This document shows, piece by piece, positions 1-9,352 of a stretch of 64,000 nt of DNA. The DNA is from Candidatus Poribacteria bacterium (GTDB taxonomy: Bacteria; Poribacteria; WGA-4E; WGA-3G). The position numbers were made by a program, and so were the translations under genes. Where the stretch lies: assembly GCA_022827625.1 (NCBI GenBank), contig JAJEIE010000019.1:62001-126000 (forward strand), in the 5' to 3' direction. The notes beneath the pieces are model-generated. The model had not been told where the DNA came from. It saw only the letters and a program-made list of their open reading frames with translations, and searched no databases. Each line of letters opens with the position of its first letter. Within the stretch, counting starts at the first letter, position 1.

Positions 1-191
1 ACGCGCCGGACAACGCTGAATACCTATATCACGGCAGTTTGGCTGCAATGAAAAATGGTCAGACCTCCCAAGCACTGGAATATCTAAACCGAGCCGTCGC
101 CCTGGATGCGCGCATCAGACAGAGAGTCGAAACCCAGAGCGAATTCGATGCCATCCGTTTTACACCAGCATTCCGTTCTCTCATCCGATGA
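1..191 (+). CDS. TPR-repeat protein, C-terminal fragment
   Basis: The reading frame is open from the window edge (codons begin at base 3) to a TGA at 189-191, giving about 62 residues. The stretch LYHGSLAAMKNGQTSQALEY followed by LNRAVALD has the spacing of a tetratricopeptide repeat, and the tail FDAIRFTPAFRSLIR resembles the usual last helix of TPR proteins. The function depends on the missing N-terminal part. The gene converges on gspD with 14 bp between the two stop codons, so no separate terminator fits there. Confidence 0.7.
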   Translation, partial: APDNAEYLYHGSLAAMKNGQTSQALEYLNRAVALDARIRQRVETQSEFDAIRFTPAFRSLIR

Positions 192-205
192 CAACCGTTC
201 CGGAC

Positions 206-3157
206 CTATTCCTTTGTGCTCTTCGTTTCTTTTTCAATACTACCGTTGTTCTGCCAATCCTGTGCTTTCTCCTTGAGTTTCTCAAGGTCTTCCGGATTGT
301 TGATATCGACGATGTGTGGCGTTATGATGATGACAATCTCCGTATCTTCGACAGCCGTTTCGGTATTTTTGAAGAGTCTACCGATTAAGGGGATGTCGCC
401 TAAGATTGGGAGTTTGTTTTCTATCTCTTTCTGCTTTTTGCGGATAATACCGCCAACGACAATCTGTTGCCCGTCTTCAACATCAATATAGACGCTTATG
501 GCGTTGTCATCGGTGATCGGCGCATTGAAGTCCGTAAACTCAATAAAATTGCTGGCACTGATGTTTTCAATGTCCATACCGATTGTCCGTTTGCCGTCTT
601 CGCTGACTTGCGATTTGGCAATGTAAGGTGTAACTGAAATGTTAATACCCACCGGTGGATCGATAAAATCATAGTTGAAAAGGGGTTGCGAAACAGCCTC
701 CCCTAAAATGCTGGTGGTGTCAACACTTTGGAGATACGGAATTCGGCGACCACTACTCCACGTAGCGTTCCAAGAGTCTCGTGTGAGAAGGGACGGCGTT
801 GAAAGGGTTTGGACCTTGTTTTCACGCATAAGGGCATGGAGGAGCGACATGTATTCCTTCGTTGCTAAGCCGAGGTTAAACCCAGAAATCTCTTGTTCAA
901 GTCCGAGCTGGCTCTCAAATTCACCAATAAGTGGGTTGCCCGGTGCGACGGAGGCACCAAAGATTCTTTTTTCCTGTGCCGTGAGTTCGATACCAAGTTT
1001 AGTGGTTTCGTCGAGGGTGACTTCCAGAATCTGAATATCTATCCAGACCTGTCCGCGAACGAAGTCTAACTTCTCAATGAGTGCCCTGACAGCCGGAAGG
1101 TATCGCTGCCGCGTTGTGACAATCAAGGAATTGGTATCCGCATCAGCAAAGACTGTGACTTTTCCGCGCAGAGAGTTAATATCTTGCTGTTCCTGTCTGC
1201 CACCCGAAGCAAAGAAACGACTGAAACTAAAGCCTCCATCGCCGCCTTCCTCTCCTTCCCAGACCTGCTGAAGGACTTCCTGGAGATGATCGGCATTGCC
1301 ATACTCAAGTCGGATTGCCTCTGTAATCTCCCTTTGCCCCTCTGGCGTCGCGACATCCATAGAGTTGATAAACTCTGTGATGAGATCGAAATTCCGTTGT
1401 GTCGCCGTTGAGACAATAACTGCATTCAGCGTCGGGTACGCTTCAGCAGTAACGTTGCCTGCCAATGAGCCTTGCGTCTGGTTGCGTTGGCGTTCGGCGA
1501 GGAAGAAGAAAAAGTTTCCGCTGTTCCCAGAGCTACCTTGATAGACGTTGTTGATGACGGCTGCAACGTTTTCCGCATCGGCGTATTTGAGTTTATACAT
1601 CCGAGTGCCCCATTCCTGATCGGGCATATTGACATCGAGTTTTTTGATGAGTCCGTCAATCGTTTCAAAGTTCTGTGCACTGGTAGAGATGAGAATGGCA
1701 TTGAGGCGTAAATCCGCGACGATGTGTACCTCACCTTGCACGCCAAATCCGGTGCTACCTTCGCTGAGTTCTCCGCGTCGCGCGCGGCGTTCACGTTCCC
1801 ACCACGGGAGATCTCTATCGGAACCGGCTCCGCCTTCAAACAGGTCCTGTAGACTCGTCACAAGGGTTTCGGCATCGGCGAACTGAAGAAAATAGAGTCG
1901 AATCTCTTCTTGCGTTTGCTCTTGATCGAGCTCGTTAATAACCTTTTCAATAATGGAAAAATTACGAGGATCCGAGGCGACAACGATAATGTTGAGTCGG
2001 TCGTTGTGGGAGACGTTAACGTTGCCAACGATACCTTGGGATTGATCGATCCCCTGTTCGCGTTGCCAATTTCTAAGTTTTGCCCGGTCCCACGCGTCCA
2101 TTCTCCCTTGATTTTGGCTGCGTTCACCGGTGAGTACCTCTTGAAGGGTTTCTGCGACATCTTCGGCGGCTGCGTAGTTGAGACGGAAGGTACGTATCTG
2201 CGTCTGTAAACTCGGTGCGACATCGAGTTCCTTGACGATCTCCTGTAGGAAAACAAGGTTTGCCTCAGAGGCTTTGAGAACGAGTGAATTAGAACTGGTT
2301 TCCGCAACAATCTTGATCGCACCGTCAAGGACTTCATATCCGACACCTTCGGCTTTCATTTCCGCCGCTGCCGCTTTTGCCTCTTCCGCGCTCATCCCCG
2401 GTCCGCTGGCTCTTTGCTGGCGTTCATCATCACGTTCTCCTTGTTGGAAGATGCTCGTGAGTGTTTGCGCTAACGGTCCGGCTTCAGCATACGCGAGCGG
2501 AATAATGAGAATCTTTAACGGAAAACGTTCCCCTTCGTCTGCGATTTGAAGGATAGCGACAATTCGGCGTATATTAGAGGCAACGTCAGTGATGACAAGC
2601 GTGTTTGTTGCGGTGTCTGCGAAGATGTTTGCTTGTTTATTCAGAAGTGGTTTCAGGCGTTCTACCTGTTCGGAAGCGACGACTGTATTTAATTGAATAA
2701 TGTAAGTTTGGATTTCGTCGGTCATATCGACGAGTTCAGGGTCTGGTGTGATGTTTTTAACGGTCCCCTTTGTCACTATCGCGCGGGCAAAGGTCGTAAC
2801 CAAGAGTGTGCTATCGGTTTGGATCAATGTGAGGTCATATTGTGTCAGAACGGTTTTAATTTTTTCGATGACCTCTTCGATGGTTACGTTTCTCAAGTTA
2901 ATGAGTGAGAATCTTTTATCTCGAATATCTTCTTCGCTGGCGATAATCGTGAGATCCGTTTCTCGTGAGAGCCATTCAAAGAGACCTTTGAGTTCTTGGC
3001 TCGTAAAGTTAAAGTCGAAACGGATTGCCCGTCCTTCTTCGTCTGTTTGGGCAACGCGCATTGTCGGCTCTTGTTCTTGGGCATGTAATTCGGTGAACCC
3101 CAAGAGAAGCACGCCTAAACAGAGAAGAGAAGTAAATAAGAATTTTCGTCCTTGCAT
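206..3157 (-). CDS. gspD: Type II secretion secretin GspD, enlarged periplasmic part
   Basis: Outer-membrane channel of a type II secretion system or related type IV pilus machine. Residues 1-26 form a signal peptide (hydrophobic core, cleavage after HA). An STN/N0-like domain follows at about 45-125. Then come six secretin_N-type modules, near 150-208, 212-312, 320-412, 418-508, 517-602 and 612-700; several carry the pattern Y/F-A-D/A-A-E at their start (for example LQFADAETL, LKYADAENV). The secretin domain lies at about 705-950 and includes VEDGQQIVVGGI and LPILGDIPLIGRLF. The protein has 983 residues against roughly 650-700 for a typical GspD, and the excess is in N-modules. An AAGGA-like ribosome site precedes the ATG at 3157. 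It is the last gene of the gspE-to-gspD operon. Confidence 0.93.
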   Translation of the reverse strand: MQGRKFLFTSLLCLGVLLLGFTELHAQEQEPTMRVAQTDEEGRAIRFDFNFTSQELKGLFEWLSRETDLTIIASEEDIRDKRFSLINLRNVTIEEVIEKIKTVLTQYDLTLIQTDSTLLVTTFARAIVTKGTVKNITPDPELVDMTDEIQTYIIQLNTVVASEQVERLKPLLNKQANIFADTATNTLVITDVASNIRRIVAILQIADEGERFPLKILIIPLAYAEAGPLAQTLTSIFQQGERDDERQQRASGPGMSAEEAKAAAAEMKAEGVGYEVLDGAIKIVAETSSNSLVLKASEANLVFLQEIVKELDVAPSLQTQIRTFRLNYAAAEDVAETLQEVLTGERSQNQGRMDAWDRAKLRNWQREQGIDQSQGIVGNVNVSHNDRLNIIVVASDPRNFSIIEKVINELDQEQTQEEIRLYFLQFADAETLVTSLQDLFEGGAGSDRDLPWWERERRARRGELSEGSTGFGVQGEVHIVADLRLNAILISTSAQNFETIDGLIKKLDVNMPDQEWGTRMYKLKYADAENVAAVINNVYQGSSGNSGNFFFFLAERQRNQTQGSLAGNVTAEAYPTLNAVIVSTATQRNFDLITEFINSMDVATPEGQREITEAIRLEYGNADHLQEVLQQVWEGEEGGDGGFSFSRFFASGGRQEQQDINSLRGKVTVFADADTNSLIVTTRQRYLPAVRALIEKLDFVRGQVWIDIQILEVTLDETTKLGIELTAQEKRIFGASVAPGNPLIGEFESQLGLEQEISGFNLGLATKEYMSLLHALMRENKVQTLSTPSLLTRDSWNATWSSGRRIPYLQSVDTTSILGEAVSQPLFNYDFIDPPVGINISVTPYIAKSQVSEDGKRTIGMDIENISASNFIEFTDFNAPITDDNAISVYIDVEDGQQIVVGGIIRKKQKEIENKLPILGDIPLIGRLFKNTETAVEDTEIVIIITPHIVDINNPEDLEKLKEKAQDWQNNGSIEKETKSTKE

Positions 3158-3171
3158 AAATCTAATCCTTT

Positions 3172-3322
3172 TTTAATGGTTATCGGCTATCGGTTATCAG
3201 TCATCAGTTAAGAGTCTCTTTGTAACAATTCACACTATTTTGGAGTGCTCCAAGGCAGCGTAGATTGTTACATCAAAGTCTCTTAACCGACAACCGACAA
3301 CTGACAACCGATAACCATTAAA
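3172..3322. repeat. 150-bp imperfect inverted repeat between gspM-like gene and gspD
   Basis: The arms begin TTTAATGGTTATCGG and end CCGATAACCATTAAA. They continue inward as degenerate GGTTATCAGT/ACTGACAACC blocks and as GTTAAGAG...TAACAAT against ATTGTTA...CTCTTAAC. A small inner hairpin TTGGAG-TG-CTCCAA is at the centre. The outer end overlaps the stop codon of the upstream gene. It could form a very long RNA hairpin between two genes of one operon. It may be a MITE-like element or an attenuator; there is no U-tract. Confidence 0.75.
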
Positions 3323-4598
3323 ATATTCGAGCGATCAGGAATATATCCACATTCAAGTTTCCGCCAGCAGCTTCGGAATTCCTGCCGCGCATGGCTGCTG
3401 GGCGCGATGCTTCCTGTTTATCAGCGGAGATTCGCAAATCACGCACTGTTAGCCATTTGGCACCTGTTTCAATGAGATGGTTTAAGTTTACCAGTTTTTC
3501 GAGATCTGTTTTGAACTTCATTTCAACCGTGTAGACTTCTGTCTGATAAGTCGCCGGTGCTAAAGTGAGTTGATTGACAAGCGTCTTTTGTTGTTCTTGA
3601 ATCTTTTCAATGTATTTGACGAGGGCAGATTGAAGTTCGCCTATGTCTAACGGCTCTTCGATGTATGTCACATCTAACACTTGCGTTAGAAAATTCAAAA
3701 GCGCACTGTTCTTCCGCAATTGGATTTCGACGGTAGCCGGTTTTGCACCGATACCAAAGATACCTGACGACGGAGGCGTTGTGGCTTTGTGAATTTGTGC
3801 TGCAAGGAAGCCTTGTCTGAAATCTGTTGCACCGCGTAGCTGCTGCAGCGTCATAGTTTTGATGAACCCGGCGAGTTTAATGCGGAGTGGGATCGGTATT
3901 GTCTCTGGAAGTGAAGCAAATTTCCAATCTGTCACAGCGTCTCTCGGATTTTCGGGGTGTGCTTTATTCGCTGCTTCATATTTTTCTGTTGCATGTCCTT
4001 TGTCAGAAGATGCGTTATCTGCTTTCTCCATCTTTTCGTCAGTCTCGGTTTCTGAGAGCCACGCATCCATCAGAAGGTTGAAAGTCTCTGCTTCCGTTTC
4101 CGCCTCAACGATTTCTGTGAGTTCTTTTTCTTCTGTCTCTATATGTTTGAAGTAGAGATAGCGGACAAGGTTTTCCCGCGTCTGCAACGTCAATTTCTGT
4201 GTTTGTTTAGCGGTTACCGGTTTCGTCAGAAGTTGATAATTTTGTTGAATACCTGCCCGTTTGACGAGTGCGTCAATGCGTGTTCGGATGACGGTTTCCG
4301 GTGGCTCTGTGTCGAAGAGTGTCGCTGCGCCTTGTGTGCGCGTGTTCACCTGTGGATTTTCTGCAAGTGCCAACCCCGTCGCTTTGTAAATTTCAAATTC
4401 AACGGGTTTGAGGACCGCTGCAGCGTGGACTAAATCTTCGGTTTTTGACAGCTGTTCTTGCTTCGCTTTGGTGCCTTGATTTGAAAACAGACGATAGAAG
4501 ATGGGAGCCCCTTGTAATATGACGACAACCAGCAGCAGGCAACCTAAGATGCCGAGTAAAATTTTGCTACGAGGCGTTAATTCGAGATTTAAGTCCAT
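3318..4598 (-). CDS. PilO/GspM-like inner-membrane secretion protein
   Basis: Likely inner-membrane platform component. Residues 14-33 form a single transmembrane helix after a short N-terminal cytoplasmic segment. Next comes a long charged, helix-rich periplasmic region (about 35-330). The C-terminal alpha/beta segment (about 345-426) includes KTDLEKLVNLNHLIETG and LTVRDLRISA, the arrangement found in PilO and type-b GspM. At 426 residues it is about twice the usual PilO length; the extra part is an acidic, Glu/Lys-rich insert near 150-230. The start at 4598 is preceded by GAGGA at 8 nt. Its place between the PilM-PilN fusion and the secretin supports the call more than sequence similarity does. 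Confidence 0.6.
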   Translation of the reverse strand: MDLNLELTPRSKILLGILGCLLLVVVILQGAPIFYRLFSNQGTKAKQEQLSKTEDLVHAAAVLKPVEFEIYKATGLALAENPQVNTRTQGAATLFDTEPPETVIRTRIDALVKRAGIQQNYQLLTKPVTAKQTQKLTLQTRENLVRYLYFKHIETEEKELTEIVEAETEAETFNLLMDAWLSETETDEKMEKADNASSDKGHATEKYEAANKAHPENPRDAVTDWKFASLPETIPIPLRIKLAGFIKTMTLQQLRGATDFRQGFLAAQIHKATTPPSSGIFGIGAKPATVEIQLRKNSALLNFLTQVLDVTYIEEPLDIGELQSALVKYIEKIQEQQKTLVNQLTLAPATYQTEVYTVEMKFKTDLEKLVNLNHLIETGAKWLTVRDLRISADKQEASRPAAMRGRNSEAAGGNLNVDIFLIARIF

Positions 4599-4652
4599 GT
4601 GTCTGTCCTCTATAAATGAGTGCGTTTATCAAAACCAGTGAAATCCGGTGTT

Positions 4653-6326
4653 TTATTTTTTTTCTTCATTTTTTGGTTTTTCAAGGGTCTCCAACGCAGG
4701 GCGGTCGATGTAAGGTTCAGCATCCGTCGTTTCACGGGTCGGTAGTTCGGGCATCGGATAGCGTTTTTTAGCGAATGCCTGGACAGCGGATGATGTTAGA
4801 TTGCAGCGGACCTGCACTTGGAAAATCTGTTTTCTGTTTTGTGTAGTTGCTGTAACTTCACCCGCTTGAACGTTGGTGAAAACATCAGAACGACTCAGCG
4901 CCCGCAAGAGCGCGTTGATTCCATTATGCGAAGCACTCTCCAAATTAAATGTAATACGTGCCGTCTCAGGCGTGTGAAGATTTGTAATATTGAAGTTCGT
5001 CCAAGCCACCTGTGTTCTATCACGGAACATCTCGCTGAGGGCGTGTAGAATATCCAGAGGCGAGATGTGATGTGTGAGCATCTCAGTAATCGCCAATTCT
5101 CGTCCGAGTTGCGCTTTGGCAATTGCCATAGGTTGCGCATAGTGTGAGAGTTGTGTGTCGAGTGCCTGCGATCGGTACTGCTGTGCGCGTTGGAGTGTAT
5201 AACCGCCAAAGAGGATCCCACCAATTACCAGAACGCCTAATCCAGCAGCGGCGAAGAGTTGGCGTTGTCGTGCGGTTTGGGTCAGCGTTTCAACGGCTTC
5301 TTGCGGTAGCAGCGATACTTTTGTCGCAGGATTCACCGCATTAAGCGCAACACCTAACGGCACAGCGAACGCGTCGCTCCATTCATCGAGGACTGCCTTT
5401 GCTTCTGTGCTCACAAGGTTGGTGTCAATACCTCCGTACTGTTCGATAGCGTGGAGTGGGTTCCATAGTTGTGTTCTGATGTTGAGGGCGGTTTCACAAG
5501 CAGTTGTTAGTTCTCGAATGCGGGCACCGCTGCCACACAACCAGAGTTCAGCTTCGGTTTCCGGTGGCGCGAGGTCTCCAGCATTTTCCGTTGTGTCAAG
5601 GTTGTTAGTTTTTTGGGACGTTTTGGCTGCAGCGATTGAGCGCTGAAGTTCGCTGATGAATTGAGTCGTCCATTGTTCAGATAGATGATTTTCACCGAGT
5701 CGGAAACTCCGTGAGAACCGAAGCGTGCCGTTTTGCATGAAACAGAAGTCCGTCTGTTCAGCACCGATGTCAACGATAAATGTAGGTGCAGTGCATCCAC
5801 TCTTTGCCGCGACTTCGGCAATCGCTATCGTTGAAGGTATGACCGCGGAAGCCGTTACACCGGTCTGTTCAAGCCGGTCAAGATAATCTGTAACTGTCGA
5901 GCGTCTCGTCGATATTAACTCTACTGACATCGCCTCTGAGGTCTGCTGAACGTCGTGGTAGGTAAAGATCGCTTCCTCAATCCGAAAGGGGAGTTCTGTT
6001 TCTGCTGAGATGGCAACAATATTGGCGAGTTGATCATCTGTTGCAACGGGTAGATTCCCTAAGCGTTTGGTACTCACTAAGAATCGTGGAAGCGCGAGTG
6101 CGATCTCTGTCGTATTTCTGCTGAATAACGAAAGGAGGTTCCGTCGTGTGGGTGTGTTCCCCAGCGCAGCCCAAAGCCGTGCAACGGCTTGATGCTGTTC
6201 CGCTGCGTCTGCGTACGTCACAACGTTTGCATTAATGAGATGCACGCCTGTAGACGATAGTTCGAGTTGAACCATTTTCGCTGTGTTTGTGCCGATATCT
6301 ATCGCCACGACTTGATTTTTTGCCAT
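4653..6326 (-). CDS. PilM-PilN fusion protein (GspL-like platform protein)
   Basis: Residues 1-340 look like the actin-fold ATPase PilM: the first phosphate loop is AIDIGTNTAKMVQLE (8-22), a second is FIVDIGAEQTDF (183-194), and the adenosine motif region is LWLCGSGARI (261-270). The segment VSLLPQEA at 337-344 matches the INLLP-type start of PilN. It is followed by a transmembrane helix at 357-378 and a periplasmic domain of about 180 residues. GspL has the same overall plan (cytoplasmic actin-like domain, one membrane helix, periplasmic domain), so this protein can do the job of GspL. It probably couples the GspE ATPase to the pseudopilus platform. No clear ribosome site precedes the ATG. 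Confidence 0.75.
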   Translation of the reverse strand: MAKNQVVAIDIGTNTAKMVQLELSSTGVHLINANVVTYADAAEQHQAVARLWAALGNTPTRRNLLSLFSRNTTEIALALPRFLVSTKRLGNLPVATDDQLANIVAISAETELPFRIEEAIFTYHDVQQTSEAMSVELISTRRSTVTDYLDRLEQTGVTASAVIPSTIAIAEVAAKSGCTAPTFIVDIGAEQTDFCFMQNGTLRFSRSFRLGENHLSEQWTTQFISELQRSIAAAKTSQKTNNLDTTENAGDLAPPETEAELWLCGSGARIRELTTACETALNIRTQLWNPLHAIEQYGGIDTNLVSTEAKAVLDEWSDAFAVPLGVALNAVNPATKVSLLPQEAVETLTQTARQRQLFAAAGLGVLVIGGILFGGYTLQRAQQYRSQALDTQLSHYAQPMAIAKAQLGRELAITEMLTHHISPLDILHALSEMFRDRTQVAWTNFNITNLHTPETARITFNLESASHNGINALLRALSRSDVFTNVQAGEVTATTQNRKQIFQVQVRCNLTSSAVQAFAKKRYPMPELPTRETTDAEPYIDRPALETLEKPKNEEKK

Positions 6327-6513
6327 TTTTTATTTTTAACTATGTGCTTCTGAGCTGCCCTCCACTTCGTTTCGGGCAGGTCTTTGGTAAAGTTAGCAAC
6401 TACTGATAACCTAACGTGAGTTCTCTACTTAGAAAGAAACCACTGTGAAACGAAATTGTGAGTGATTAGCGAACAATTTGTCTTAGCTTTACATTGTGGA
6501 ACAGTGACCATAT

Positions 6514-8025
6514 TTAATAGTTTAAAAACCAATATTGAATGCCGATTTCATTGCCCGTCCGGTCAATAATCCCGATACAGGTTGAGATAACTTTGTCTGC
6601 CGTGTCAACGCCATTTGCTTCAATTCGGTATCCGTGGGAGCGAAAAGTTATCCAATCGACAACTTGATGGAAAGTTTCAAAATCAATTTCTTCTAACTGC
6701 GAAAGTTGTGAGATATTGGTAAACGGATTTCCTTTTATCTCTTCATCGGTAAAGTTCTGTATCTGCGAAGCGTCAGGCGCATCTTCTTCGCGGCGTTCGA
6801 CAATCGCTGATGCCTTTTCCGGGTCCATCCCGGGTAGCAGTGCCAGGATCTCGGAGGGTGCTGTATTTATATTAATAAGTCCGCTGCGGGTCTCTCCATC
6901 TTTTAGCGTGATTTTATCAACAATTCCGATAAAATCTTGCGGTGTTAACATTTTGACATCTTTGATAGCGTCAATGTTCTGAAAAAGTCCTTGTGTGTCG
7001 CGATGATTGACAATCCGTTCAGCAATCCCTTGATCGATATCCGGTAGTGATTCAAAGGTTTCAACATCAGCAGTATTAATATTGACCTGTCCGTCCCCCC
7101 CTTGTTCTTGTGGATTGTTGTTTTCCTCTTCTTCGTTTGTGTTCTCGTTAGTGTCTTCAGTGGTCAGTCGGTCTTGGATGTTGTTAAAAATCTCGTCAGA
7201 GACGGCTTGTACGTCTACGAGTGCAGCAAGGTTGTCAAACTCGCGTTGCTGGATAAGGGATTCCGCTTCACCTTGTGTGAAGACGGGTCGGTTTTGTTGT
7301 CCGGTAATTTTCGTCAGTTCGTCTGCCTCGGCGGTGTTGATATTCACCAACGGCTCCCCGTCCGGCGTTGTACTCGCATCAATTGAATAGATGGTTGCTA
7401 AATCGACGAGTCCGAGTTGATTATCCGTAGCGGTTGCTTGAAGGTTTCCAGTATTTGCCGTTGGACTGGCTTGTGTGAACCCTCCTGTTTGTTGAACACC
7501 GTAAAGGAGTTCGGATGTCATACCCTCAACGCGGGCGAGATCGCGAACAGTCCGGTAAGGACGGCTCTCCACGATTTTGTTGGCGAGTTCTTCAGTCAGT
7601 GCGTCATCTGGATTAGCCCCTACTTGTGCGAGTAAATTGCTGATAAGCCCGACATCCGCAGTGTTTACATTCACTTTTGACGCTTCATCTGTGATTGTCA
7701 CACGATAGTTTAAGAAGTTGCCAACTTGGATCCCGTCTTCCACTTGTCCTATGATGGGTTCAGCCCAACTTTCACCGAGTGAATCGAAGGGTGTCTGATC
7801 ATCACGCATGCGCGCCAAGGTCCATTCAAATCCGGCTCTCGCGGCGTAATGGAACTTCGCTCTATCCAAGAAATTCTGCTGTGTCCGTTGTTCTATGTGG
7901 ATTGAATAGAGCAACTGCGTTGCCAAAATTGAGAGAATCGTCAATATCCAGAGGGTTGAGATGAGCGATAACCCATCCTGCTCCTTGCGGAACGTATGGG
8001 AAATCTGCTTTACAAACTGTGGCAT
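6514..8025 (-). CDS. gspK: Minor pseudopilin GspK with four NINTA motifs
   Basis: Tip pseudopilin of the type II secretion pseudopilus. The prepilin cleavage site is KEQDG|LSLIS at residues 14-22, followed by a hydrophobic helix. Position +5 is Ser instead of Glu, a known mark of GspK. The rest holds four helix-hairpin-helix-like motifs with the core N-V/I-N-T-A, near 119-123, 228-232, 315-319 and 385-389. An acidic Asn/Glu-rich linker sits near 288-312. The 503-residue length exceeds the usual 320-340. The frame is open further, to a GTG at 8121, but that extension lies in a palindromic repeat, so I start at the ATG at 8025, which leaves 13 residues before the cleavage site. Confidence 0.85.
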   Translation of the reverse strand: MPQFVKQISHTFRKEQDGLSLISTLWILTILSILATQLLYSIHIEQRTQQNFLDRAKFHYAARAGFEWTLARMRDDQTPFDSLGESWAEPIIGQVEDGIQVGNFLNYRVTITDEASKVNVNTADVGLISNLLAQVGANPDDALTEELANKIVESRPYRTVRDLARVEGMTSELLYGVQQTGGFTQASPTANTGNLQATATDNQLGLVDLATIYSIDASTTPDGEPLVNINTAEADELTKITGQQNRPVFTQGEAESLIQQREFDNLAALVDVQAVSDEIFNNIQDRLTTEDTNENTNEEEENNNPQEQGGDGQVNINTADVETFESLPDIDQGIAERIVNHRDTQGLFQNIDAIKDVKMLTPQDFIGIVDKITLKDGETRSGLININTAPSEILALLPGMDPEKASAIVERREEDAPDASQIQNFTDEEIKGNPFTNISQLSQLEEIDFETFHQVVDWITFRSHGYRIEANGVDTADKVISTCIGIIDRTGNEIGIQYWFLNY

Positions 8026-8082
8026 ATTTTTCACTATCTGCTCTAAATTTGTTATAGTAAAGCCCAAAAACATGTGAACACT

Positions 8083-8144
8083 TGTAGCACAAACTGTTAG
8101 TTTGTGTATAGGGACTGTCACGCAAACTAACAGTTTGCGGTACG
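8083..8144. repeat. Paired palindromic repeat (CAAACTGTTAGTTTG family)
   Basis: Two palindromes, CACAAACTGTTAGTTTGTG (8088-8106) and CGCAAACTAACAGTTTGCG (8121-8139), stand 14 bp apart. They are flanked outside by TGTAGC and GGTACG, an imperfect inverted end. The unit is repeated, singly or paired, elsewhere in this window. It lies between gspJ and gspK in a 222-bp gap (8026-8247) that holds no other recognisable feature. Confidence 0.9.
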
Positions 8145-8247
8145 ATAGGAGTGTCCAATTAAATTCACTATAAGAACCCGCTTTAGGTTATGAAAGGTTC
8201 GTTAATGATTCTATATCTGCAAGGACAACGGACGCAGCAGCTCAGGT

Positions 8248-9207
8248 TTAATCGTTTAAAATACTGGCAGGTAGGTAGACCATCGTTGATTGGGTCATAC
8301 TGTTTGGCTGCGAAGTCGGTTGATTCTGCACCCCAAGTTGGGTCGTATCCATACTTATTGTCTGCTGTGGTTCACCTTGGACGGTTATAAGGATCTGAAC
8401 AGCACTCGGTAGACTTTCAGTATCATCCCATGCGGTATTCCAATTCTCTGTCTGTCCATCAAAATACTTCAGATCAAAGCTGACGAGCCCAGCGATGAGG
8501 GTCGCTATATCGACATAGATAGGATCACCGTTCTCGTCTGTTTGTGGGACCTCGCCGGTTTGTAACAAGGTGCCGATGACAGATTCAGGATCGAGTGTCG
8601 TCGTTGCAACCCGGAAAAGCGCGTACTCGCCTATCTCTTCAGTGCTTGTGTTATTTGTGAACCCGCCTTGGAAACCTCCTGAACTCAACGCCGATTCACT
8701 CGGTGATAGTTCGGGTCCGACGAAGTAAGCGACACGTTGCACATCGCTTAGCAACGGTGCAGGCACTTGGGCGGTGTTCTGTGCCTGAAAACTCGCAAGC
8801 TGCTCCAGAAACGGATCCGGGTCTGTTTTCGCCAATGTAACGAAACTGAGCAGATCCCTCTCGCCGAGTTGACTCGGTCCGTCTTGTGTATAAAGCGCGA
8901 GTTCTGGTGCCTCCAGTGAAATTTGCATGTTATGTAGATCCGTTACAAGCCGATCCATGGCTACCCGACATCTTTGCGCCGCTAATATCCTTGCCCCTGT
9001 CCTATGGTATGCCTCCACCGCTGTTTTGAAAGCAAAATACGCGGAGCCGCCAATAATAACGAGAATGCTGACTGCCATGAGCATTTCGATGAGTGTTAGT
9101 CCACTTTCTGAATGGTTGTCAGCATTCGGAATGTTCGCTATGAAAGCCGAAGCCATTTTCGGCTGTCGGTTTAGGGTCTGGTATTTACAAACGTTTGTTA
9201 TTGTCAC
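8248..9207 (-). CDS. gspJ: Minor pseudopilin GspJ
   Basis: Prepilin-type protein of the secretion pseudopilus. The cleavage motif is SESG|LTLIEML, with Glu at +5 and the hydrophobic helix MLMAVSILVIIGGSAYFAF after it. A conserved stretch then reads AQRCRVAMDRLVTDL, as in GspJ. At 319 residues it is longer than the typical 200-230. The GTG at 9207 has an AAGAGAA-like site 6 nt upstream; an ATG at 9156 would give a shorter leader but lacks such a site. It lies between gspI and gspK, the usual order. Confidence 0.85.
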   Translation of the reverse strand: MTITNVCKYQTLNRQPKMASAFIANIPNADNHSESGLTLIEMLMAVSILVIIGGSAYFAFKTAVEAYHRTGARILAAQRCRVAMDRLVTDLHNMQISLEAPELALYTQDGPSQLGERDLLSFVTLAKTDPDPFLEQLASFQAQNTAQVPAPLLSDVQRVAYFVGPELSPSESALSSGGFQGGFTNNTSTEEIGEYALFRVATTTLDPESVIGTLLQTGEVPQTDENGDPIYVDIATLIAGLVSFDLKYFDGQTENWNTAWDDTESLPSAVQILITVQGEPQQTISMDTTQLGVQNQPTSQPNSMTQSTMVYLPASILND

Positions 9208-9295
9208 GATGTTCTCTTTACTGACTGTTAGAGCAGACTATTTAAAGTGAGATCGATTTAGAGGTTAAAATTGTTTGAACGGTCATCCACATAGA

Positions 9296-9314
9296 CACAA
9301 ACTAACAGTTTATG
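9296..9314. repeat. Palindromic repeat copy (CAAACTGTTAGTTTG family)
   Basis: CACAAACTAACAGTTTATG followed by CTACAA, in the gap between gspI and gspJ. One arm has diverged by a single base. Confidence 0.85.
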
Positions 9315-9352
9315 CTACAAAGGGATCGCGTTTACTTTCATAAGGAAGCCAG

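Noticed and set aside
1858-2346. 162-codon minus-strand ORF inside gspD
   Set aside because: It is an out-of-frame shadow with Arg/Ser-rich, low-complexity sequence; the overlapping secretin is clear.
6327-6513. Possible regulatory RNA in the 187-bp gap upstream of the PilM-PilN gene
   Set aside because: I saw no convincing conserved fold, promoter or reading frame in it.
7862-8158. Minus-strand ORF over the gspK start
   Set aside because: It is in another frame of gspK and of the paired palindrome, with no family motif.
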